Shown here piece after piece: positions 25,101-37,500 of a DNA stretch of 64,000 nt. Each line of letters starts with the position of its first letter. The stretch's first letter is position 1. The DNA is from Tribonema minus. Taxonomy: Eukaryota; Sar; Xanthophyceae; Tribonematales; Tribonemataceae. A program made the translations under genes and the position numbers. The stretch covers positions 186,001-250,000 of the forward strand of contig JAFCMP010000001.1 in assembly GCA_017506865.1 (NCBI GenBank). The letters are read 5' to 3'. Under the pieces are notes generated by a model. The model was not told where the DNA came from. It made no database searches and saw nothing but the letters and a program-made list of their open reading frames with translations.

Positions 25101-28100
25101 CCATAGGGCATGGATCTATTCAATGATTGGAACTTAGTTAACGGTGCTGTCCAGGCATTGGCGGAAGGCTGCCGCTGTCAGTGCGGGTATCAATCACGCA
25201 CTGCACAGCGGCGGTCTCAGAGGCAAGCACTAGTGCAGCGGTGGCGGCAGGCGCGCACTGGTGAGGTACCAGCAACTGCTGCAGCTGCGCAATTGGACGC
25301 ACAACTGCCAGCCTCCGTGTCACAGGTTGTAAATGAATGCGATCAAGGACTACGGACAAGCACCAACTGGCGTGAGGTCACTAACCCTAACCCTAACCCC
25401 TAACACTGGCAGCACAGGCCAGTCGTGCGCGGCATTCACCGGCCTGGTACTGGTGCTGCTGTGGTGCTGCGCTGCTGGCGATCTGCTGAGGATGTCTGGA
25501 GCAGTATGCTTGCCTGGAGCGAGTTGCGGTCACAGACAATGAAAGCTGAGAGCTCAAGCCGGCATCCCCACCGTACTGTATTGTCGCAAATCAATGACCC
25601 TCCCCCCTCCCCTTCTTTTCGTCCCCACAGTCGCAATTGAGTAGCCCTTCCCCCTCCCCTTGTGTTGAACGCACTTCGGAGAGCAGCGTCTGCTGCGCCT
25701 GCGCAGTTGGACGCACAGCTGCCAGCCTTTTATGTCGCATATGATATGATTAAGGACTGTGGACAAGCACCGACTGGCGTCACAAACCCTAAGCCTCGCC
25801 CTAACCCTGGCAGCGCAAGCCAGTCTTGCGCAGCGTTCACCGGCCTGGTGCTGCTGCGGTGGTGCGCTGGCGATCGGTTGAGCATGTCTGGAGCAGTATG
25901 CCTGGAGTAATTGCATTGTGCTTCACAGGCAGTTGCGGACTTGAAGCCCCTGCCTGCACCCCCACCGTACTGTTGCAACCCAATGACCCCCCCCCCCCCC
26001 CCCCCTCCCCTTCAAGTCGCCACCACGATAGTGCCGCAACCAGATGGCCCCTCCCCCCACCCTTCTATTGAACGCACTTCGATCACTGTACATGGCGGGT
26101 AACTGAGGGCAAACATAGATTCCATTACTTCACCGCATCAGCTCCGCCTTCCGGCAGCGCCAATGCGCACGCCCTGCCAGTCAAACCCCCTAACCCGTTT
26201 ACTGTAGCCCGCTGCTTGCTGCGTCAACTACTGAGCTCTGCTTGGACGTAACCGCCAATTCACGGCAGTGCTCAGCAGCTCACGAAGCACATCTCATGGC
26301 AAGTTGAAGTAACTGGTGCACCAGCATGCGCAGCAGCTGATCTGCCGTGTGCGCATGTGTTGGTGACTGAAATTGCGGTTTGAAAGGCATCCTGAGCCGT
26401 TGAACGAATAATAGCGTTTGCACAAATAATATCAGGGTTGAGGGGCTCACCGAACCACTGGTGTGCGAGCTCGTGCGTGATGACACTGCACACGCGCTGG
26501 CGCTGCTGGCTGGACGCCTGCAACAGTTTCAAACAAATCAACAAGGCGCAAGCCATGCATTAAGGAACCGTGTGTTGCAGAGTAATCGGGCAACCAAGGA
26601 ATGTATCACTTTGCGCAGGTTGTGTTCAGGTACTTGATTCGCTTTGCAAAGAAGCAAGCGATCCAGCGCCCTGTGCAGCAACAAATGCCTGCCAGTCTCA
26701 TCTGCCTGACTTCAAGTATAACAAAGCTACAACTTGAGCAAGTGCTTGACAAGGCACGCCTCATGGTGACCGCTTGGTGATTGCCTGCACAGGCGATGAG
26801 AAGCAGAGCTGACATTTCTGCAAGTGGGAAGTACATGCAGCAGCATGGCAATCACTAGTAGAGCAAACGCTTTGAAGTCCACCAGCCTGAACAATTGGCA
26901 TTGCGGCAAGATAGGCCGGTAACAAGCTGCTTGGAGCTGAACATGAACCCACATTGGCCCCAACGCAAACTGTATGTGTGGGCATAAACAACGTAGCCAT
27001 ATACTTCGAAGTAAGTGCATTTGTCGTGACTCAAGACAACACTTGCATTTGTTTTCATCCACGCGTTCGTACAGGAACAAATTCCTCGTGTGCTCACGCG
27101 CGCTTTCTGACATGTCGACACCTGCTTTAGATTTCAACCAACATAAATCTGGGGAGAAACACGTCAACATCTCAAAATGTCTCTGACAAAAAAAACCCGC
27201 GCGTGTGAACACATGCTTTTTTAACAATGAACTGCAGCACAATCAACTGCGTTCATGCAGCACCTTCAATAGCGAAGCACAAACTAAATATGCTAATCAC
27301 CTTGTTGTCGTCGATGAGGAGATCCACCTCTCTGTAGGTCACCAGCCCCCTGAAGCAGTCAAGACACAAAACAACACATAAGCCGCCGCAAATATGTCAT
27401 ACAAGTGAAGTGCATGCAAGGCTGTCGGCCGTGACAAACAGATGTCATTGTCTGTGCATCGAGTGCAGCAGTGCCTTCACATGATGCTTCACAATACAGG
27501 AAGAGTCAACGTATTTATGGAGACCTCAGGCGCCCTGAATGTCACTAGTGACAAGGTGGCAAATCCACACAACACACACTTGACCGGCTCACAGCCATGT
27601 ATGATCACCCGACGATATCCCAATTGTGAGTGTCTCACCACATGCACAAAGTAACTTCAGCAGTGATGCAGAACGGAAACATCCCACTGTTTTGATGCTT
27701 GCTTACAACATATGCTTCATCATGTTGCAGAGGCTGAAAAATCTCGCAGACCCGCATTGCCAGTTGTGCGGATGCTCAATTGTGAGTGTCTCACCACATG
27801 CACAAAGTAACTTCAGCAGTGATGCAGAACGGAAACATCCCACTTTATTTGATGCTTGCTTACAACATATGCTTCATCATGTTGCAGAGACTGAAAAATC
27901 TCGCAAACCCGCATTGCCAGTTGTGCGGATGCTTGAAATCAGCATTTTGAGTCAGCAATCAACAATCAAAGCCTGCTCCTCTCAGGGCTGTCTCACAATA
28001 GAAATAGGGCGTGAGGAATGCGCAGAGATGCCTGAGCCAATGTTGATGAGATGTATATGGATATGGTGGTGCTGTTTGACTCGTGGCCGAATGCCGCAGC

Positions 28101-31100
28101 AGCGGCGACCACAGTTATTGGTGGAAGGCATTCGATTTGACGGCCAACCACACCTTGTCACCTAGAGCTCTTCGATCTGTTGATTCCATTCCGTCGATAC
28201 TGACAGGTACTTCTGGAACATGATCTACCACAGTCTCAGAACAAAGTGACATCACAACTTCCTCTAGAGTTTTGTTCACTGGCTTTGTTTTAAAAAAACG
28301 ATCGCCCTGAACACCCACACTGCCGTGCGATCAGCCTGCTGCCCCCGCCCTGACCCTGACACTAACCATCATCAGACTGCGAGCGTCGTTGTTGTTTTTC
28401 TTGCGTTCTGCAAGTAGGCTGTATACAACAAAGCTGCATGCAGTCAAACTTACAACTCACTAGCGCCGCTTGCCTTGGCTCATATTCGCACTTGCACGTT
28501 CCTCACTGGGCATGTTTGCAATGCGCATGGATAAACCTCACCTTGGTACAACGTACTTTGCTAAAGTGCATTGCTAGTCAGCAAATTATGCGCATGCAGC
28601 TCTGTAATGCAAGCCATACACATGCAGCTCTGAAACGCAAGCCATACACACAACTGAAGTGCAGCGCTCGACTTCAAGAACCAGCACACGTAGTGAAATA
28701 CATGTAGTAACTCGCAAGTAGTTCAGAGACACTCTCAAGTGAACAATCAGCACTGGCGTATTCATCTCACCAGTTCTCCATGGCACCTGCAGCGTCACGT
28801 GGCAATGAAGGCAGGCAGCAAAGGCCGTATCAGTTTGCTGCAATAGGTGCTGCGGGGAAGTGAGTGGACATGCCAAGTAAGCAACTCTGTATTGAGTGGT
28901 GCATGTCTCAACAGCACAGACCGCAAAACCGTGTTCTGTGCTAGCTGATGCATCAGGGAGCCAAATAACATCAGGTAACGCACATTTTGCCAAGACTTGA
29001 CTGCGGAAAGAATGTGCCACAGCCAAAACCGCTGTAGTGCAGGCCGAAGCCCACAGTCACAGTGCGTTTTATAGCCCTAACCCTAACCCTAACCCTAACC
29101 CTCCCTTGCCTCGACACAGCAAGTACTCGCTCATAAGACCACAGTGATTGTGGGGGCTGTGGTGGAGGAGACCTGGATTTACTGATCACCCTTCTTCAGT
29201 GCGTAGAAGTGCAGTGCAGACTCCATGGCTGATTACTCCAAAACCAGTACGCAGGCCTCAGAAACACAGGAAAGGAGTGTGTTTGGAGTCATCTATTTGC
29301 AGTGCTTTCTCACAGCGTGCTTTTAAAAGCTTTCACTGACCGCTCTAGTGGCAAGTTAGCCCCTATGCAGTCGGTCGAGCAATGCAGATGGCATTGGTCA
29401 GAGTTACTTTCGTGAGTGGTTCTTGCGAAACGTAATACAAGGGATTTGCATGCTTAACCACAACCATCAACTTACCACCATCAAAGTCTGGTTAATGAGG
29501 AACGTCCCGCCAAGCCACATTGCGCAGCAGAGACGGCAGAACAACACATGCTTCGCATTCAAACTGCTTCTGCCCCTCTGTGTGATAAGTTTGCACTACT
29601 TTAGAGATGAAGAACTGCCAACTCATGGCATGCCGCAAAGCGAAATCTGACAGGAGTGGTGTTGCATTTGAAATTGAGGTCACAGTTTCACGGCGTACAA
29701 GGCAACTCTGCAGGTGCCGAAATCATTTTGCGACGGCATCAGCAAAAAAGCATCTGAGACAGCGCCCGCCAAGAGTTCATTGAGCATAATAAGCTGTACA
29801 ACTGGAGAATGAGGGGTACAGGTCAGAAGGATTGAAGTAGAAGTAAAAAAGAATTCGTTGATCTCGTGTGAGTTTACCTTGCTAATATGCTTGAAGTGAT
29901 TGATACCAGTTTGGCAATGGATGGATATAGCCACGCCAACTTACGATTATTGGCCACCCTTGATCCTGCCTTTGTCATAATTATAAGGGAGCGACTTATA
30001 TAGCAAGGCAGAGTGCCCACTCTCCGCTTTAGACGTCCCTGCAAGACAGGTCCTGGAATGCTGTCGACAAGCAACAAGCCTTGCACAGTTGCTTTGCCAC
30101 TTGCACCATCGTCCCCACAGTGCGCTTGCAGAATCAGAGTGGCTGGATTAGCAGCAATCTCAAGGAGGGCATGATGAAGACACAAATGCTTCAGTTATGT
30201 GATGACAGACTGCACAGTCTGAATGTGCCTTGGTGATGGCTTCTTGAGATGCCAGTATGCCAGTTACACGTGAGCACAAGGAAAGCGGGGACAACAGATA
30301 TTCTAAGAGAAGGTTACACAGCGCAGCGCATGAAGCTTCGATGGCGATGCAAGCACTATGGATAGGCAGGTGCTTGCTTACCCATGGCGAAATCTGGGAT
30401 GGCAATCATGTCCAGCTTGGGCAGCGGGTAGGGCACCTGGAAGAAGTCATCGTACAGGTCCTGCAGAGAGACACATTAAGGACAGACGCACCATGTCACC
30501 AGATTCGTCGCACTCATGGAAACGAATCAAGAGATTGCAGAGCTCTAGACAAGGAGTGGTTAGCCGCAAGTGCCTTCCACCAATAAACGTGGTCGCCGCT
30601 GCTGCAGTCTTTGCTACAAGTACTTTTTTCAATCACGTCGAGGTATATACCTCTGGATCACATATGCTGTAAGATGCATTGTCTGGAAATCAGCGCCATG
30701 CAGCTTGATGAGGCAGTTCATTGTCCATTGTCGTCATCTTCGTTATGAGTGCGCTGACATTGTGCTCGAAGCAGCCTGACACGGGCAGCTACACTAGCAG
30801 GATTTTGCCGTTTTACCAAGTGTCAGCGCGCGCGGGACCTGCAACCGGAAGTCCTACCAGGTGCTTCACGTTTCGATGCATGATTTCACTGCCTGCTGCC
30901 TGTACGTGCTCTGCAAACCCCTTCACCAGCAGAAGGGCTTTGACATTTTCCACACGTAGCCCACTTCGAGTTGACTTTTGTGCGGTGGTGAGCCAGGCAG
31001 CCGCCTGGTGCAGAGAAGTCAGCATTCACCTCAAAAGCCGCATTCATTGGATTCGCTATGATCAAGTGGTGCTGAGGTGCTCATTATGGGTTGGCGCATG

Positions 31101-34100
31101 CAACAGCTGCGTTACCAAACATGTCTGCACAACCGTGACGTTGGATTTGAGCAGCGGCCAGAACCGCCGATGCGCGCTGTATCGTATGCATGACATCCAT
31201 GGTGTGAGACTGCAGCAAAAATTCAATGTCCATGAGAGCCCCATGCTGTCCAGAGCGCGATCTCACGCATGTGGCAAGTGCGACTCAAATGACTACGACC
31301 AAAGCAAGATCAATTTCAAAGCAGGTAAATAACAAATGCCATTCGGCTACTGTAAACTGTTGAGATAAAAGTCTCACCAGCGTGTCGAGCGCGACCTGCA
31401 GCGCGAACCGCCCCAGGTTCTTCTTCCCCGGCGGCGTGTAGACGCGGATGCTCACGCCGTGCTTGGTGACCCCCTGCAGGAAGTCAAACTCCCCCACGCA
31501 GAACGCCAGCAGGTACGAGGACATGAGCGGCGAGGGCATGTAGCGGATCTCCGTCTTGCCGCCGGGGAGGAGAGTCACCTCCGCTTCGGGCATGTTGCTC
31601 AGCGCGGCGCGGTTGGTGGGTATGACCATGGTCACCTGGGGGGTGTGGGGAATAGGAAGGGAAAGGGGGGGGGCATGGGTCGGCGTTGGTGCATCGCAGG
31701 TGCATAGCATTGTCGAGAGAACAAGGAGCTATGATGATGATGCACAGTACGCAGTGGGTGCACAGCAGTTCAGGGTGTACTTCAATTCCGCCCTTGCAGC
31801 CAGCAACCGGTCCAGGCATGGACAGTGCGCTCACATGCGTATTGAACATTTGGGAAAGTTGCAGTTCGATGCAAATCCCACCACAGGCTGGGGCGTCACT
31901 GCTTAAACATGACTCTGCACAGCGCTCGCTCGTCCTGGTTCATGAGGCCCATCATGAAAACACCAGGCTGCGCATTGCATTTCAAACCAAAAACAGCTTA
32001 ATATGCCCTGCTTAACAAAACTTGCCCATGCTTCAGGAGTGATCAGTATTTCTTGAGGATGTTATTACCTTGAAAAGCGCTGCTTCTGCCACTAAGCGTG
32101 CTATCTGTCACTGCCGCACGCCTGCACTGAGTACCTCAAACACTGCCTCGAATGCCGGCGTGCCCCCCCAGCACAGCGCCACAGACCAGCTGAACGAAAG
32201 CACTCACACCAACCAACCAACTATGCCAGAAACGAACGAGAGCCAATCGACCAGTGCACACAATTCAGGACTGCCTCCTCAGGGTACAATTTCAACACTT
32301 CAAATACATGGCCTCCCCCATGCTCCCGCGCGCACGCCGATACCTGCGCACCTAGAACACAGCCTTGCGCGCCAGCTGGGAAGCAGCCGATACCTACGTA
32401 CCTCAAACACGGCCTTGCGCGCTGACTCGTCCCAGCACTCATGGACTCTGCAGGGCTGGAGCCGGTGACTCTCGTGGTGTCACTACATAGCTGTTAACGC
32501 CACTTGTAAGAACAACAACTACGTACCTCGAACACGGCCTTGCGCGCCGGCTCGTCCCAGCACAGGAAGCAGCGCTCAAACTGCGTCGACATCATGCGCT
32601 TCAATACCTACGTACCTCAAACACGGCCTTGCGCGCCGGCTCGTCCCAGCACGGGAAGCAGCGGCGCGCATCCAGCGCCTCAAACTGCGTAGACGCCATC
32701 ATGCGCTTCTCCCCGTCCGCGGCCGTGTAGCCCGACCTGTAGAACCCCGCCATCTGGTTGTTGAGGGTCCCCGTGAACCTGATCTCCAGGGTCCCCGGCC
32801 CCGCGGGCAGGTCGGTGGGGAAGGTCATGCTGAGCGTTGTGAGCTTGAGGTCGAAGGCCAGCGCTATGGCGGCGATGGGCGCGGAGCCCTGCTGGCCGGG
32901 CGTGAAGGAGACCTCGTGCACCGCAATATCCTTGGAGTGCACGGTGATTGTGTTGGTGGAGGTCACCTGAAAAGAGGAGTTGACGGGTGGGCGCGCATTG
33001 AAGCACAAGGTAGTGAAGAGGTATCAATCGTGGGGAGCACCCAGTGCATGACGTAAGCAATCAGCGCTGAGCAATGAGTACTGAGCGCTGCTGATGGTGG
33101 TGATCACAGCGCCCAGCCGCAGTCTACACACACATAGAGCTCAACATTGCAGCTGACGTGCAGGAAGCATGTTTGGCATTATGGCTGCTGGGGGGTGCAA
33201 GGGTGTTGTTGAGCGCTAGTGCGGTGGTGTGACTGTCCTTTTGCACACTGCTTTCTGGAATTGCAGATTCGTGTTGTAGCATACAGAATGAAGTAGCACA
33301 CCCAGCCAGACACTCAAAGAGCACCCAATAGTTGTGCTGACGTCTGCAATAAAGAGCTGTTCCTGACGTGCAACGGATGCACACAAGCATGACTACTGCC
33401 GCCTGATGCTTCTGGGTGGCAATGGGAGATTGATGCGCGCATATGCGCGTTACTGTTATCAGTAAATCAGCAAAAGAGCCGATTCTGGTGAATTGGAACA
33501 CACGGGTATGGTGGCTGAGCGACCACTAAAATCCCCAAGCACAAACTAAGATAGGCAGTGTAAAACGTATACCTCGACTACAAAAGCACCTTCCTGAGAC
33601 TGATGATGTGAATATGATGCAATATATTAGTATCAAATGTGCTAGTTGCAGAGGCAAACACGCCCAGGCGCCACACCGACCGAATTACACGTTATTTTTG
33701 GGCAAGCAGTTCCAGCAGCAAAAACAGTCTTAGTTGAACAGCAACCTTGTATGTTGCCCCCAAGGTGCCCTCGCCCACAAGCAGTTGTGAAGTGTGGGAT
33801 GAGCGAAAGGCGCAGCACAGCACACAAGCACTGCTTCTCGACGTGCACAAGGTGACTTATCTCAAAGCACGCAGCAAGGCTCATGATGCATGATCTGTGA
33901 GTGTCGGTCATCTTCAATTGCTTCAGCTTCAGTTTCACAGGCAGAGTGAGGTACGCAGTATCGCAACCATCAAGGTTTGCGCAAGTGCCAGGGGGTGTGC
34001 CGACATTGTCACAGGTGTACGTGGCGAAGCGGCCGACACTCAACAGCACTCGAGGAGAGGTGCGCGTAAGAGGGGCACTGCATTTAGGCATGATACCGGA

Positions 34101-34326
34101 CTAATGTACTTGTGCAGCATCATACGCACTGCGCAACGTCGCTGGCTCAATTGCTGCGGGTTCAGATACAGGATATCTCAACTTTTGTTCTCACCACTTC
34201 GACGTCAACCTTGACGAGACCTTCATAGCTGAACCTCTCCAGATCCGGCTCCAGCCTCAAGTTGTACTTGCGAGGCTCCACATGCGGTGGCAACAGCACG
34301 CGCCCCGCCGCCTTGTCGGAGCCCAT
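16171..34326 (-). CDS. M1 metallo-aminopeptidase, puromycin-sensitive type
   Basis: Exons in coding order: 34326-34195, 32966-32616, 31635-31378, 30460-30382, 28786-28771, 27349-27301, 26517-26451, 24920-24873, 24202-24036, 22968-22826, 22035-21742, 21206-21110, 20374-20247, 19574-19265, 18609-18523, 17803-17732, 17268-17023, 16266-16171. All phases agree; product 879 aa, matching cytosolic PSA/NPEPPS length. Visible signatures: PCWDEPA, substrate-binding GAMEN at about 274-278, zinc motif HELAHQWFG (H310, E311, H314) with the third ligand E333 in LWLNEG exactly 18 residues on, and Tyr about 396 in FDAISYCKG. The C-terminal part (GWDPKPDDGHL, AWAFFKDN) is the ERAP1-like helical domain. It removes N-terminal residues from peptides, probably in the cytosol, since no presequence is seen. 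GAMEN is completed by a 16-nt exon. Intron 15 has a GC donor (CAG|GCGAGT). Confidence 0.95.
19574..19740 (-). repeat. Duplicated 3' splice site and exon start, aminopeptidase intron 13
   Basis: On the minus strand exon 14 begins after CCACAG with GTGGGAGTCCCTGGAAATG. About 100 nt upstream in the intron, near 19635-19690, a diverged copy reads CACAGGTAAGAGTCGCTGG followed by AAATGATTGTGGTCGGCC. A TGAATGAA-type simple repeat lies between and around the copies. Confidence 0.7.
21078..21105. repeat. Interstitial telomere-like array (TTAGGG)
   Basis: About four TTAGGG units, one of them degenerate. On the minus strand it begins a few nt after the exon 12 donor of the aminopeptidase (AAAG|GTGGCTAACCCTAA), so the 5' end of this intron is almost entirely telomeric repeat. 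Confidence 0.85.
23830..23992. repeat. Minisatellite in aminopeptidase intron 9
   Basis: Three to four imperfect units of roughly 50-60 bp built from ATCAAGAACTATGA and ACAATTGGTGCTACA blocks. They end about 45 nt from the exon 9 donor at 24036. Confidence 0.7.
25272..26082. repeat. Diverged tandem duplication, about 400-bp unit, with telomeric repeats inside
   Basis: Copy 1 (about 25272-25678) and copy 2 (about 25692-26082) share ordered blocks: TTGGACGCACA, GGACAAGCACC, TTCACCGGCCTGGT, GTCTGGAGCAGTATGC, CCCACCGTACTGT, a C-rich tract and TTGAACGCACTTCG. Copy 1 contains CTAACCCTAACCCTAACCCC (25381-25403); the matching place in copy 2 has a decayed version. Copy 2 carries a run of about 18 C near 25988. 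Lies in aminopeptidase intron 7. Confidence 0.75.
27621..27933. repeat. Tandem duplication, 156-bp unit
   Basis: Copies start at 27621 and 27777 with CAATTGTGAGTGTCTCACC and differ at only a few bases, so the event is recent. It lies in aminopeptidase intron 5. No coding relation was seen. Confidence 0.85.
29074..29103. repeat. Interstitial telomere-like array (CCCTAA)
   Basis: About five perfect CCCTAA units in aminopeptidase intron 4. Confidence 0.85.
32130..32640 (-). repeat. Multiple copies of an exon end plus 5' splice site, aminopeptidase intron 2
   Basis: The authentic exon 2 end (minus strand, DEPARKAVFE then GAG|GTACGTAG at 32616) is followed in the intron by partial copies. One at about 32525-32590 retains CWDEPARKAVFE coding and a GTACGTAG donor. 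Shorter, more decayed copies lie near 32396-32440, 32338-32395 and 32130-32165. Copies near the exon are the most alike. Confidence 0.8.
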
Positions 34327-34577
34327 GTCGTATACTGCGTTGCAGATCTTGATCTTTCTTAGAAGAGCGAGGGCTAGGACTTCAAGTTAAAGTTGAGGAT
34401 TAAAAAAAGGCGCGCTATCGGTGTTGTGTGTGGGCTGGATTGCAACGCTGGCCTGCTTGAGGAGAAGAACTGCCTATGGAGTGGCACCACTGAATCTATT
34501 TGCGTGCGCACGCGCACTTGACAAGCCAAGCGACAGTCTCAGCCGAGTTCAAACACATCGCTGCCAACTCGGATCCT
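34327..34577. promoter_or_regulatory. Shared 251-bp promoter between aminopeptidase and HRQ1 genes
   Basis: Divergent start codons are 251 bp apart. No TATA box or recognised binding site stands out. Assigned by position only. Confidence 0.45.
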
Positions 34578-37500
34578 ATGGCGACAGAGATGAACGACTG
34601 CTCAGCAGATGCAGATGCTGAAGGCAAGCGCAAACGGGCACCTGCCAAGCGGAAACAAACCCGAGGAAAAGCCGCGGACGCCGCCTCAGTATCGCTCAAA
34701 GTGCAGGATCTTGCTGCAGCTGGGGACGAAGGCGATGACCGAGGCACGGGAGAGGCGAAGGGGAAAAAGCGGCAGCGTGCAGCCGCTGGCGATGCAACGC
34801 TGCCGCTGCCGCCCAAGTTTGAGCAGCTGGTGGACTTCTTCGACGCGATCGACAGGATATACGCGTTCCTGGTCCGGAGCAAGATCGCAAGGAAGCTCAC
34901 AAATGTCACGGTACGTGCTGTCATGCGTTTGATATGCGGTTCATGCACGCTGCCTGCTCGGTCACTGATATTGCAACAGGCACCACACGTGTTGGCATCA
35001 CATCAGCTGCTAGTAGAAGATCGCCTGGATCTCATATTTCTTGCAGGACGTTGTGACATAAAGCAGCCAGTTGTAATACCCGAGGAAGGCTTCACATTTC
35101 TCAATGCATTCCCCTCACTGTCTCGCACTCATGCCTTTGCACAGAGCATGGTGCCGAATTTGTGCGGCACAAAGTATGGCGATGCAGCAGCGGCGACAGT
35201 GCTGCTGCGGAGGCTGGTGGCAGTGAGCAACGGTGTGATTGCGCTGGAGTATCTGCCGGACCCGGAGCTGGGCAGCATGGTGCTGCACATGGTGTACCCG
35301 CAGCTGCCGGGCATTGGGAAGTTGCAGACGACCAAGGTGACTGCACTACTGACTGGCATGTGTGTATGGGTGCTTTGCGGTGCTAGCAATAATGCTTTAG
35401 GTCAATGCTTGATGACTAGCTTGAACAAGTGCAGAAGTACCCACAGATCAAAGCACGTCAAATGCATGCCTCGATATGCAAAATGATACTTCTATAGTAT
35501 TCTGCAGTGACTATCTGCGCAATATATGCACTGTATCATCATCTGAGAACCTGCGAAGTGATGTCTTGGCAGTAGTCTAGATTATATATCAATCCAGCAG
35601 CGATTGTCACATCAGCACAGGCTACATTGCCTTCTGCTCCAGTTTCGCTACTGCTGAACTCTTGACCAATCACAGACATTTCACTGGCATGACCCAGCGC
35701 AGGCACGCGCTTCTGCTGTCCATGGTCCGCTACCACATGCCCACCTACGGAACCACATCCCTCCCTCTACAATGTGGACAGCAGAGCCGTCAGCTCACAC
35801 AGAGGTCTGCTCCCCACCGCTCATTGCTCTTCTCACGCAGCGCTCCAAGCTCGTGCGCGCCGCCATCACTCAGCACCTCTGCAGCCTGCAGACGGCGCAC
35901 CTCACTGTCACCTTTGCCAACCGGCCTGCGCCCAAGCTGACCAAGGGGCAGTGGCACGAGACGTTCAACGTGGAAAAGGTGCAGCTCCCAGAGCCCGCAG
36001 CCCTGCCTGCTGCTCCTTCTGCCATTGGCGCCGCTGCCGGCGAAGGGATTGACGCGGAGGCGTTGAGCATGGCAGGGGGTATCACCGGTCGGGCGCTGTC
36101 GCCTGTTGCCGATGCAGGTAAGCTTGAAACTTGATTAACAGCGAGTCAAACAGGGTGTTGATGTGGCAGTACCCCTGCAAGATGTTGTAGAAGCCGCGTA
36201 CAGGTGGGAGTGTTGCCAGTGTAGTCGCATCTGCGTGGGATCATAACCTTCTGCAAGATGGTATGCGGTATGGAGGGATACAATGATATTGTGAGTGACA
36301 CATTCATTGTCTACATGAGCAGCCTCTAGTTGGCAGAGTTTCTTTGGGCTGCGGGAATGATGCCTGCATGCACTACACAGTACTTCATTGAGAAGCGTCT
36401 CAGCCAGGCAGTATTCCAGTACATCTTTGCATGCCAAAATTGCCCTCCGCCACAAGATTCACACATCGACAATCGTGTCGCTCACGTATACACTGTTCTG
36501 CTGCTCTGCGTGATTGAGCACAGTGGCTGCGGAGCCAGGTCAGAGCGCTGCCACAGCCTCTGCCGCCGCCGCCGCCGCTGTGCCGCACCGCTTTGTCTCT
36601 CCGAAGAAGAAACGAAGGGTGTGTGGCGTCAAACGAGAGGCGGTGGAGGGTACAGAAGGGGGAGAAGAGGGGAGTGACGGCGGAGAGGAGGCCGGGGGAG
36701 AGGGGGGGGGAGAGGAAATGGGGGGCAGCGTGCTGGGCACTGCCTTTGATCCCAGTAAGCTGCTGGCGCACCTCAAGGCACTGCCCTTTTACAAGGTACT
36801 GACTGATGTGCATTAGTAGTCAATAAAGTCATTGCCTCCATGCACCTGGATGGTCATGTCATGATGGTAGATTCGCATTGTGCAGGATCAGCTGCACAGA
36901 CTGCACATACATGAGCTCATGGATAATCTTGCTTTCTGTCCACGTCAGTTGTGTATACTGGATGTGTTGATAAGGTGGATATTGGAGCTGTTGTAAGATC
37001 ATTGTAGAGTTGAATACATATTTCAATGCTTCTGTGTGCAGACTCTTAAGGTCTACAGACTCTAAGGTTCAAAGTTGTGTGCAGTTGAGTGTGTGCAATG
37101 CTCCTGTGCCTTCAGCCGCTTCTTTTCCCATCTGCACAACAGCTTATGACACGCTCACGTTGGCGTGCGTGTTGGTATATGACAACACACAAGTTGAGCG
37201 TGTTTTGCCAATAGACGCTCCAGTAGACACATGCCTCTACTCATAGCCTGTGGTAACAGTTTCTTCTGTCTTTTCATCTGCACTTTGAATGATCGAACCC
37301 CCGTGTTGTAGGGCACTGTGTGCTCACATTGAGGATGCAATGACCCATATGCAGACAACAGCGATTGGCGAAGGGCGTTTTGTGCCCGTAATTATTTTTC
37401 AGCAAGTTCAGATTATATTCAAGTAAAATGTCACTTCCACTTTCAATATTAAGGGTAAATATGGGTGCTCTTTGCACGTCAGCATTGTTTCATGAACAAT

